38,285 nt of DNA, taken from positions 1 through 38,285 of the IMG/VR virus record IMGVR_UViG_3300010883_000123. One strand, written 5' to 3'. Source of the DNA: a virus. Shown in pieces: positions 17,799 through 27,600 of the stretch. The notes below the pieces were generated by a model. The model worked only from the letters and a program-made list of their open reading frames with translations. It was not told the DNA's origin and searched no databases. Each line of letters starts with the position of its first letter. Position 1 is the first letter of the stretch. Position numbers and translations under genes: made by a program.

Positions 17799-17815
17799 TA
17801 ACTGATAATGTAAAA

Positions 17816-20800
17816 TTACGAACCAGAATTGTAAGATTGTGGTGTTCCTACAAAATCACCACTTATTAGAGTAGGTTTTATGGTTATATTTAATTTTTTA
17901 GCAATCATATCTTCAATTAAGTTAGGTTTTATGTAACTCATACCATCCTCTAGATTCCAAGTTGTAGATAGTCCCACATTGTTGATAGCAAAATTTAAAA
18001 GTTCTGGCCATACAAATTTTAGGTTGGTGTTTAACTTATCTTTAAGTTTGCCGTCCAATGCATTTTGTACTTTAAAGCACGGACATTTCTTATTTCCAAA
18101 ATCGTTATGTCCTCTTAGAATTTGTTTGTATGTTTCACCAGCTATTCCATTTAATGGTGACGGTACATTTTTAGGCCATACTGTCGTTCCCTCTGGTCCC
18201 ATTATAGCTAATTGTATTGCGACTGGAGAAACTGTAATATCTTTTGTAATTCTTAATATACCTAATTTAAAGAATTGTAATATAATAAACCTTTCTAGTA
18301 CTGTATTTTGTGATGCTGTTGATAGTTCTCCAGTTGTAGAACCATATGGTCTATCACTAGTACAGTTAGAAATAAGGGCTATACTTAGTGTATTAGCGTT
18401 AGCGTCTAACGTGTGTGCTCCTTGGTATGTGTCAGGTCTTGCTGTTAATATCGATGGGAGTTGTGTTGTATTTGGATTTCTATCTACTAGATAGTGAAAA
18501 GCTACTCCCGCAAAACCTAAATCTTTATGTGTAACATTTAAAGTAGCTACTGGATTATTACCCAACTCTACATTACCTGTTGAGTGTAGTATTATCATAG
18601 TTATTTTACCTGACATTGGTACTGCGGGTGGGTTTGGTCCTGTGTCTTTTTCTATGCCTTCTGGTCCAAATCCACTGACTTGTACGTCGGTAACAACTTT
18701 ACCTTTTACTCTTTCAATGAATGACTTATTAACTTTTGAAACTATGTCTTCTATGTTTGGTAAATCAAAAAATGGTGACCTAATACCGGTAAACGACGTT
18801 TCCATATTATTAGGTGTTATGTTGTGTTCTACGTCTGTAATTAAGTAGGGACCACTAAACATAGGTACGTATCGTAAATTAAAGTACATTGTAGGTTGTA
18901 TACAAGCGTTCCCCATAGCACTAATTTTTGCAGTGTAGGACCTACTTCTATATATGTTAAATAAATTTAATCCTTGTGTAGAAATTGTTTTATCATTAGA
19001 TGAGTCTGCTAGTTGTTGTGTTAGTCTAAATGATTCTGCTGTGTTTCTAAATTCGTTTTGGTCTAAACTAACCCCTTTAAACACTCCTTGGTTTTGTACA
19101 CCAAAATCTACATTAAAAGCTACAACTTTATTACATTTTGTAGGGTCTGAACAATTAGAAAATAATGGATTGTCTGAAGTTCTACCCAGTAAAAACGAAT
19201 CGGTATCGTAACGATATATGTCGGACTGTACGTTTATGTGTTGTGAAGGTTCTCCAACATACATACATAAAAATTTAGGAGCAGAATCTAAATAGTCCAC
19301 TTCCATGTGAGTACCAAATAAAGCATTTGCTTCGTCACTGGTATTGAATTTTGAAACTTCTTCACCATCTATATTGGTTACACCATAAAAATTAATATAA
19401 CTAGGTAGTGGTAGAAAATGAAAGTTATTCTCTTTTAGTACCGCTCCTATGAACCCTAATAACGTTGTGTTGGCATTACTTTCCATGGATAACAATTTAA
19501 ATGGTTCCACATCTATAATTGCCTTATCACCTATATCTCTATTTGCTCTATCAAAAAATAAAAAGTCTTGGAATAGTGTTTTATCTCCAAACTCTTCACC
19601 AGCAATCCATTTATCGTTCAATGTTTTAAATGTTTGGTATATTTCTAATTTTTGTACATCAGTTTTAAATACTGGGTCTACATCATCTATTTGTGCTCTA
19701 ACTGGTACCTTATCAAATATAGTTTTACTTTGTAAAAATACTTCATTAATGTGTACGGCTTGGGAACCCTCTAGACCGTTGATTAATTGTGTTATTTTTT
19801 CTTTAAATAAGGCTAGGAACCCTGTAGGTTCTGAGTAAGGTGTTACAGTATTTGCATTAACCACGGCACTAGATACTCTGGTTGAGGATACTGGTTGTTG
19901 TCTTATTCTTTCTGTAACATACATTCTAATTACCTTCCTTAATAATCTAATATTTGTTTGTGTGAAATCTACGTCTAACGATATAAAGAAATCTGTTATT
20001 TCGGAACCTAAATCGTTATAGTGTAAAGTTGGTAGTTCTGGGTCGTCAAAGAATCCCACTTGTAAGGCTAAACTATCCCACTCTGCTGGGTAATTTGCTT
20101 GTGAGGTAGCTACCGTTACGTTAGGTGGTAGGTTACCCTGGTACGAACCAAAGTCATAATAATTTCTTTCACCACTTATTGTACGAAATACTTTTAAATC
20201 AATATCGTTTTGATTGTAGAATTTAAAAGATAGTTTTTTATTTAAAAGTGTTCGTAGTGTAGAAGAAATCTTACTGTTTTGAGCTTTTGCCATATTCACA
20301 CCGAAATCACTATTATTATTAGCTGGTGTCACAGAATGTTGTGGTACTACCAACAATTCTCTAACTACTGACTGAAAGGTCATTCCATTAGTTGTAGTAA
20401 GATTAGAAGAATTTAGACTATTATCACTATTTTCACTATTAAAATACTCTAAACCATCTAAGGTATCGTCAAAATTATTTTCATTTTCACAAAAATTTAA
20501 AAAGTATTCTTCAAACTTATCTAAAATGTCTGGTGAAAATATATCAAACAATTCTTCTATACTGTTATAAGTACCATCATTCACTATTGTAAAAGGACTT
20601 TGTGAGTCGGTATTTGGGTCTACTTTATCTATGTACTGCCAGGGTTTTGGTTGTGAACGATTATCGTGTTCAAAATAACCATATTGTGACATAGGCCACA
20701 AGAATCTTACGTTCCCATTGTGGGTACTTTTTTTATTTAAGTAATCACCTTCTAATTCAAATTTGAGTTGAGTCCTTTTTAGACCCCCACTAGAAGGATA

Positions 20801-23800
20801 AATTATATAGTTTGGTTCTGTATATCCCGAAGTGGTTAAGTCTGCGGTTGTATCGTAAAATGCATTCCAAAACTCGACACTTAAATCTTGCCCATTAGTC
20901 ACGGGCGGTGTTAAAGTGATGTCGGTATTTTTTTGTAGGTTTAGTGCCCCACCTAATATGTATTGGTTTATTTCCGGACTTGTAACAGCTAACCCGGTAA
21001 TTGTTGTGTTGTTATATAATAAGTCACCCGTTACAAAATAATGAGTTAGATTAACCAACTCTGGATAGAACCCTAAATTTATTTTAGTAAATCCACCACC
21101 TACCGGTTGTTCGGCTCCTAATGCAACAGGACTATTGTTTTCACCAATATTTAGATTGTATAGGTAATTTAAACTGTTTGTGCTTGGGTTGAATCCTTGT
21201 CCTGCGTTATAATCTGTCCATACATTGGCTAAAGTATCCGTACCTGTTTGTACGTAAGTTTTATACCTATTCCATATACTACCATATTTTAAAATCCACG
21301 CATATGGTAAAGGGTGTATTGCTGAAACTTGGTTTAGTGTGGCAAAAATATAATCACCATACTGTGTGGTTCCATTATTAACATCTAATAATGTTTTATC
21401 CCTTAAAGACGCTAAAGGTAATGAGTTTAATAAGAGATAAGCTGCGTTTATATAAGGGTTAGACACACTATTAAAATCATTTAGGACACCTTCTCTAAAA
21501 GCGTTAACAAAATAAGGTGTGTTTAACATTGAGACAATTTGTTTATTGTCTGGTGTTATATTACTTTTTTCACCACCATATGTTATGGTACTTTCCGTTA
21601 GAAGTAATTTATTGTTATTTAATATCTCTGATTGTGGTTGTGACGCATCGTCATAAAATCCCTGCCACGATGGTTTATTGTCTATAATAGTTTGATACCT
21701 AGTAATTAACATGTTATCATACGTTGTAATAAAATTAGGTAGTAGGACTTTTGGGTTTGAGTAAAACGGTGCTGCCCCAAAACTAGATAGTTCACCTTCT
21801 GTTTTTATCTGGGAAGTAAATGTTCTTAAGTTTTCAGACACTGTTAAACTTTTGGATATATTGTACAGTTCTTGGAAAGAGCTTATGGACGAACCCCCAG
21901 CTAAATTTCTTTTTACCCAAGGTATTGAGTTACCGTCAATCCCTTCACTAGAATTAAAGTCTCTGAATGGGAAGGTATCCAATATTAAATTATCTGTGTC
22001 GTTTTTAGGGTAAGTTAAATATTCTTTTAATCTAATAATTGCCCTATCTGTAGCGGTATCTTCATTTCCATAGTTAGTGCTTATTAAATCTATAAAAGGA
22101 TAGAAAGATGCTCGTGCATCATTAATCATCGTTCTAATGTATGGTGTATTTATTTCGTCTCTAAGCAGCAATTGCCATTTAGTAAGTGGTGCAAGACTTT
22201 GTAAAAAACTTTGATTGTTACCCTCATATCCTGCGGTTGAGAAACTATTGTACTCTAGTGATTGGTTTTTTAATTGTTCTTGTAGGTCAAATGAACCGGT
22301 TGTTTTGGTTTTCATATCTACACATTCAATAGTGGACATAGCTTGGAATGTGGGGTAACTTGTCTCGTCCATAAACCTAGTATAAATACCGGAATAGAAG
22401 GTGTGTAATACTGACCTATCCCACAATTCATAATAAAAAGGCACATAACTAGTATCAGCATACAGTTCGTTTTCTTGGAAATCAGCAGCTGTAACTGGTG
22501 ACCAGTCTTCTCCTAAAGCTGAGTTTTCACCACTAATTTGTGGAAATCTTTCTCGAATGGTCATAGAACGAAGATATTCTTCAACAAACTCCACTTCCGG
22601 CCATACATCTGGTAGGTAAGCTTTTGTTTGTGTGGTAACTGATGGTGCTCCGGGGTATGTCGATACAAAGTTTTGTCCTCCGTATTCGTTGTCTTGTCTA
22701 ACGTAATAAGCAGGCCATGGATAAACAAATTGGTCGGCTTGTAATTGAGCGTCTGGTGCTCCCGAACCTTTTAAAGCGTTAAGTCTGTCTTCATTTTCTC
22801 TTAAAGACATAGACTTTAAGTGTGTTTCATTCATTAACCTTAAAAAAGTATCTGTACCAGCTAAAACAACAGCAAATAAATTTCTAATTGTAGGTCTAAA
22901 CCCTAGACCTTCATTTCCACTAACAACTCTGTTTATAATACTAGATAGATTTTTTTCTATTTTTATTTTTTTCTGATTAAACTTAGTTTGTATTACCCCT
23001 AATTTTTCCTCAAAAGAATTAGTAGGTCCTTTGAATATGAACCATTCATTTGTGGTTTCTGGCATGCCCGCGACTTTATCAGCCACAAAATATTCATATT
23101 TTATGTCCACCGGAATAAATTCTTCTTTATCCTCCCCAAATGTCATATTCTTTAATAACCCTAAGTTACCCTCTTTAATGTATTTCTTAAGAGAATCGAT
23201 AGCTTCTTGTTTTTTATCTTCATTTTCAGCTACTGCTTTTTTCCAAGTATAATACATGTAGTCTGTCCCACCTCTATCGACATAAATACCGTTTTGGGTC
23301 ATGTCTAAGAATTTATTCCTCCATCCGGCTTGACCCAATATTCTAGTTGTGTAGTTGTCTAAAAATTTGGTGTACGAGTCTATGTCGTCTAAAGCGTCTA
23401 AATTATAATTTTTTAATGCGTTTTCAATTGCAGTTTCTAAAGTACTAATTTTTATAACTAGTTCTCTTACCGTCATATCTTTGAAATTCTCATCTACTAG
23501 TCCTTTTCGTCTGTAGATATTGAACACTTCATTTTGTACTTGAGCACCTCGTGTTGTGGTAATTTTCTGAACTCCCCCATCTTGACTATTGCTTTCATAT
23601 TGTCTTGGGTACATATATGGGGCATTCATTATTTCTTGTATGGTTATGTCAGCTAGTAAAGCTGATACTCTACCAATAAAATTACAAGTTACGTTATAGT
23701 TTCCAGATGCTGGGTCAAAAGTGGCATTAAATTTATGCATCATTAATTGATACTTAACTGCCTTACCATAAAACCCCTTTACAGTCAACATGAACAATGG

Positions 23801-24358
23801 GTATGGTAGTTGGAAGAACGCTGCGTATGGTGAATTTTCACCTTGTTCAAATAAAGTCTTACCTCTGACATCCACAAAATTAATAGTCACTGTAGGTATA
23901 TATGCAGAATTTAAACTTATCTGGATATTTTCAATACCAAACGACTCCGGGTCTCTTTTATTTATTATTGTTTCTTTTGAGTAATCTTTACCTGTAAGTG
24001 GGTCCCGTGTTGCTGTGTTTACTTTTTGGTTAAATGGTCCGTTTTCGTCACCACCACCAGTCATTGTGTCGGTCCAGTCCGATGTTAAATAATCCTTACC
24101 TCCGGGTTTCATAAAATTAATATCACCCTCAAAAATGTCAACAAGTGCTTCTGTCTCTACACCAGCACCACTTATCACCTTACTTCTAGGTACTACTCTA
24201 GCCTGCAAGTTAACGTACATAGTAAGGTTTTCATGTTTTACTAACCGTTCTTGTGGTTCACCATTACCGTCTAATATTTTATTTGGGTCAACTAGTACTA
24301 CATTTTGTTCCGCAAACTCTACTAAAATATTTTCTGTCCCCGTTATTTCATTTGCCAT
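17816..24358 (-). CDS. Giant baseplate hub protein with C-terminal N-acetylmuramoyl-L-alanine amidase
   Basis: This 2180-aa protein appears to combine a tail hub with the cell-wall enzyme used during DNA entry. The N-terminal 250 residues are a beta-rich structural domain (F-G-I-E-N-I-Q-I-S-L-N-S-A-Y-I-P, then G-K-T-L-F-E-Q-G). Just before the enzyme (about 1800-1870) there is a hub-like segment (Y-L-I-T-D-V-E-H-N-I-T-P) typical of gp27/late-control-D proteins. From about 1918 to 2100 is an Amidase_2/T7 lysozyme-type domain: I-I-L-H1925-S-T, A-F-H1955-Y-L-V, G-A-H1982-T and G-H2084-N-D-F-G-N-K2090-K-C2092-P-C-F. The H2084 to C2092 spacing and K2090 match T7 lysozyme H122, K128 and C130. The residue before H1955 is Phe where T7 has catalytic Tyr46. 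T4 instead puts a lysozyme in gp5. About 80 residues follow the domain. Confidence 0.85.
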   Translation of the reverse strand: MANEITGTENILVEFAEQNVVLVDPNKILDGNGEPQERLVKHENLTMYVNLQARVVPRSKVISGAGVETEALVDIFEGDINFMKPGGKDYLTSDWTDTMTGGGDENGPFNQKVNTATRDPLTGKDYSKETIINKRDPESFGIENIQISLNSAYIPTVTINFVDVRGKTLFEQGENSPYAAFFQLPYPLFMLTVKGFYGKAVKYQLMMHKFNATFDPASGNYNVTCNFIGRVSALLADITIQEIMNAPYMYPRQYESNSQDGGVQKITTTRGAQVQNEVFNIYRRKGLVDENFKDMTVRELVIKISTLETAIENALKNYNLDALDDIDSYTKFLDNYTTRILGQAGWRNKFLDMTQNGIYVDRGGTDYMYYTWKKAVAENEDKKQEAIDSLKKYIKEGNLGLLKNMTFGEDKEEFIPVDIKYEYFVADKVAGMPETTNEWFIFKGPTNSFEEKLGVIQTKFNQKKIKIEKNLSSIINRVVSGNEGLGFRPTIRNLFAVVLAGTDTFLRLMNETHLKSMSLRENEDRLNALKGSGAPDAQLQADQFVYPWPAYYVRQDNEYGGQNFVSTYPGAPSVTTQTKAYLPDVWPEVEFVEEYLRSMTIRERFPQISGENSALGEDWSPVTAADFQENELYADTSYVPFYYELWDRSVLHTFYSGIYTRFMDETSYPTFQAMSTIECVDMKTKTTGSFDLQEQLKNQSLEYNSFSTAGYEGNNQSFLQSLAPLTKWQLLLRDEINTPYIRTMINDARASFYPFIDLISTNYGNEDTATDRAIIRLKEYLTYPKNDTDNLILDTFPFRDFNSSEGIDGNSIPWVKRNLAGGSSISSFQELYNISKSLTVSENLRTFTSQIKTEGELSSFGAAPFYSNPKVLLPNFITTYDNMLITRYQTIIDNKPSWQGFYDDASQPQSEILNNNKLLLTESTITYGGEKSNITPDNKQIVSMLNTPYFVNAFREGVLNDFNSVSNPYINAAYLLLNSLPLASLRDKTLLDVNNGTTQYGDYIFATLNQVSAIHPLPYAWILKYGSIWNRYKTYVQTGTDTLANVWTDYNAGQGFNPSTNSLNYLYNLNIGENNSPVALGAEQPVGGGFTKINLGFYPELVNLTHYFVTGDLLYNNTTITGLAVTSPEINQYILGGALNLQKNTDITLTPPVTNGQDLSVEFWNAFYDTTADLTTSGYTEPNYIIYPSSGGLKRTQLKFELEGDYLNKKSTHNGNVRFLWPMSQYGYFEHDNRSQPKPWQYIDKVDPNTDSQSPFTIVNDGTYNSIEELFDIFSPDILDKFEEYFLNFCENENNFDDTLDGLEYFNSENSDNSLNSSNLTTTNGMTFQSVVRELLVVPQHSVTPANNNSDFGVNMAKAQNSKISSTLRTLLNKKLSFKFYNQNDIDLKVFRTISGERNYYDFGSYQGNLPPNVTVATSQANYPAEWDSLALQVGFFDDPELPTLHYNDLGSEITDFFISLDVDFTQTNIRLLRKVIRMYVTERIRQQPVSSTRVSSAVVNANTVTPYSEPTGFLALFKEKITQLINGLEGSQAVHINEVFLQSKTIFDKVPVRAQIDDVDPVFKTDVQKLEIYQTFKTLNDKWIAGEEFGDKTLFQDFLFFDRANRDIGDKAIIDVEPFKLLSMESNANTTLLGFIGAVLKENNFHFLPLPSYINFYGVTNIDGEEVSKFNTSDEANALFGTHMEVDYLDSAPKFLCMYVGEPSQHINVQSDIYRYDTDSFLLGRTSDNPLFSNCSDPTKCNKVVAFNVDFGVQNQGVFKGVSLDQNEFRNTAESFRLTQQLADSSNDKTISTQGLNLFNIYRSRSYTAKISAMGNACIQPTMYFNLRYVPMFSGPYLITDVEHNITPNNMETSFTGIRSPFFDLPNIEDIVSKVNKSFIERVKGKVVTDVQVSGFGPEGIEKDTGPNPPAVPMSGKITMIILHSTGNVELGNNPVATLNVTHKDLGFAGVAFHYLVDRNPNTTQLPSILTARPDTYQGAHTLDANANTLSIALISNCTSDRPYGSTTGELSTASQNTVLERFIILQFFKLGILRITKDITVSPVAIQLAIMGPEGTTVWPKNVPSPLNGIAGETYKQILRGHNDFGNKKCPCFKVQNALDGKLKDKLNTNLKFVWPELLNFAINNVGLSTTWNLEDGMSYIKPNLIEDMIAKKLNITIKPTLISGDFVGTPQSYNSGS

Positions 24359-24668
24359 AATAGAAAAAATAATTATCCGCCCTTTGTTTATAATCTTGTA
24401 ACGAAGCTATTAAAGGATACGGCACAGTCAATAGTCTACCGTCGGGAATGTCCCACTCTATACTTCCAAGACCTGGATTAGCTTCCATTATTAACCAACC
24501 AAAATATGGTGAGTTATAATATAGTTGGCTAAGTTTGTCTAATCTAGACTTACCTGTTTTATAAACTACTTTTTTATCGCTAGGTTTAGATGGTAAACCT
24601 AAAAATGGTACTGTTATATTTTGTCCATTAATAGTGAACTGTTTATATCTATTATAATATTGTGACAT
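24348..24668 (-). CDS. gp53: Baseplate wedge protein, T4 gp53-like with LysM-like fold
   Basis: This 106-aa protein resembles the gp53/LysM-like baseplate component that joins neighbouring wedges. The core Y-K-T-G-K-S-R-L-D-K-L-S-Q-L-Y-Y and the following Y-F-G-W-L-I-M-E-A-N-P-G-L near residues 41-68 is the recognisable pattern. The end, I-P-D-G-R-L-L-T-V-P-Y-P, is typical of LysM-like folds with the D-x-x-x-L-x-I-P rhythm. It is shorter than T4 gp53 (196 aa). It starts 2 bases after the 1673-aa gene and overlaps the hub gene by 11 bases, so the three are one translation unit. Confidence 0.75.
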   Translation of the reverse strand: MSQYYNRYKQFTINGQNITVPFLGLPSKPSDKKVVYKTGKSRLDKLSQLYYNSPYFGWLIMEANPGLGSIEWDIPDGRLLTVPYPLIASLQDYKQRADNYFFYYGK

Positions 24669-24670
24669 AA

Positions 24671-27600
24671 TTATTCTCTATTAAATTTCCAATTAAAATT
24701 GTTATCTGGGTTATTGGTCTGGTAACTTAAAGTAAGTAGACTATTATCACAAATAGAACCAACATAAGCTGGTAATTTTTCGTAGTAAGTTTTTCTATCC
24801 TTATCTTCTGAAATAAATTGTGTTGTTAAATTGTCTCCCGCTGTAGTTAACCCTTCTGTTATTGTTCCTTCCTCTGATACAAATCTTTCTTTTACTTGTT
24901 TAGTTATAGCTTGTAAATTTTTAAGGTAGTAATTTTCATTCTTAACAAAAGCAAGACTTAAAGTTTTTCTTGCATTTACCCACCACTCTTCATCTGTATC
25001 CATATTTAATTTTTCGTAAATGTCTGTCCATAAAGTACCGGTAGTGTTATTTAAACTAAACACATCTTGGTAGTAATAAAAATTTTCGGTTGATTCCATG
25101 TCTACAACATCTTTATCTATTATTTCTTGTGAAAATATTAAATACTCCACAGACATTGTTGTTGGGTCAAGGGTTCCACCTGGTGCAACCTCAAAAGAGT
25201 TTGGCGAAACGTATTTTCCTAGTTTGGTTAAGCTTCCAGATTCACTAGAACTTAAACTGCTAGAAGCATTTTCACATGGAAGTTCATTTACAGTACAAGC
25301 TACACCAGCATCTCCATTTAATGAATCAACATAATAATTCATTGTGTTAATCATATATAGGTAATCATTTCCAAGTTCTTGTAGTGTGTCTGTTGGTGGT
25401 GGAGTTTGTTGTGCTGAGGAACTATGTACTTCAGTTAATCCTGTAAGAGCGAAGGAAACAGGTTTTCCACTATCAACATATCCATCACATGAGTTTGCAA
25501 CGGTATTAAGTCTTTGTATAAAAGGACTTAATTCCACTACTTTTTCTCCTAAATTTGTTGCTATTTCTTCTAATTCATTAGTTATCGAGTCTCTTGATTC
25601 TTCTAATTTTTGTTTTAGTAATCTTCTAAGTTTTCTTTTTCTTGCGTTAGTGGGAAATGCTTCAACGTCGTGTTTTCTTTGTATGTATGTATTATCGTTG
25701 TCAATTTCATTTTCACACCAATCATATAAAGCGTTAATTCTAGTTGACACCTCAACTGGTTGACCTAATAAGTTACCCGGTACACTGGTTAGAGAACCTG
25801 GGGTGGTTGGATAAAAATAAGCCCCTTCTGTCCATTGTCTTTCGGACATAACCAATTGTAATAACCCATAATTTCTATTAGTCATTAATAATTGTAACTC
25901 AGATAATGTACCGGTTATGTACACACCATTTTGTTTAGTATAGTCATTAAATACTGATTTAAAAGAAATAAACCCGGTTTCACCTGAGGTTGTTGTTTGC
26001 ACTGTTGTTCTATCACCAATGGTTTGACCATCATTTGCTGATGTGTTCATATCTTCCTCTTTTGCAGCTTCTTCTTCTAGATTTGCCCCCACTTGGTTTA
26101 TTAGGTCTTGGTTTTCTTGTAGCCATGTTTGTTCGTCTGGGTCGTCGTCAGTAACCGTATATACAGCTCTTGGGTCGTACACTTCGGTATTACCGTAAAA
26201 GTTAAAGGATAGTGCGTTCTGTAATCTTTCTACAGGCCCTTTTAGTCCTTGTCCACCAACATAATTAAATATAAGGTTTACCGACGCTATCATCGGTTGT
26301 ACCCCAATACCTTCTGGATTAAAATCTAGTAGGTTATCATCGTAACTTATACTAAGATTTTGTATTATAATTTTTGTGTGGTAAAAATCACCTATTCTAA
26401 GAACACACACTGGTGGTGCTCCAAATGAAGTGTTTTTTGCGTCTGTGTTGTAGTCTAACTCACCATTCCCTTTTTTTGTTGGTATGGTGGAACCTGGTCT
26501 TAAGCATTGATTTAAAAATGTTAATCTACTATTCAACCCTTCTGGTGTAATAGCGTGAAACGCTGGATGAAAATATTTAAATTTATCTTTAAGACTGTCA
26601 AAAATAAATGGGTCTTCCTCTTTTAACATATCAAAATAATCACACTCTGTTACCATTTCCCTTAACACCTTATTTGCTATCTCCCTTCTTGTATTCATCT
26701 GTTTTTGTGTCCTTTTCTTTACGATGGGTGGTGTTGGGTCTGGTCTATCATATCTAAAACCGGTTGCTGTTGGTGGTGTTGTGTAACTTTCTGTGTCCTC
26801 TTCTCCTGGAATTGCTTCAACATCTATTCCAACTAAAGCAACAAATCTACAATTGGCTGCGGCAGCGTTATAAACTGACGCAGCTCTATCACCAGCATCG
26901 TCAGACACACTTTGTACACATTCACTTTCCCCCAACGCGTCACCTTCTGGAAAAATTAAAAAACCTTTTTCCAAATAAGATATAAATGGTTGTTCACCAG
27001 CTAAAGTGTAGTTTTGTACCATTTGTCTAACAGAATCTAATCTTCTTTGTGATAAATTTACATTATATCCACTAGGTGCTAAATTACTAGCTCCACCTAC
27101 AAAAGTTAACGTAACCCTATTTTTTCCATCTTTTAAAGCGTTATTAGCTTCAGTCATAAATTGATGGAATCTATCAGCTTCTTCACAACATTGTGAAGTT
27201 GCCTCATTAAAGAAAGAATTTAATCCTTGTTTTAAGGATGCGTTAGGTTGTTGGTCTTGATAGTTTTGTTGGTTACTTTCTGAATAATAAACATCTGCCA
27301 ATGCATTATATGGTGAACTAGATTTTAATAATCTGGTATTTGGGTCTGGGGAATCATTTTCAAAATAAAAACTTAGTGATGGTGACGCAAAAGCTATTAA
27401 TGGTCCAGAGTCGTAAACATCTTCAATTATTTGTGGGTCACTTGTATTAGTACCGTCACTAATTTCTGATATTGTTGCTTGGTCCACATCTGCAGAATTT
27501 ATAATAGTTTCAATTTCTTGTATTACCGTAATCCCTAAATTCCATTTTCTTGCTAAATCGTATATGTCATATTTTTTACAACCAGCATGAAATGAATCTA

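Noticed and set aside
17979-18494. 171-aa plus-strand frame opposite the amidase domain
   Set aside because: The minus strand encodes a complete zinc amidase here; the plus frame has no motif.
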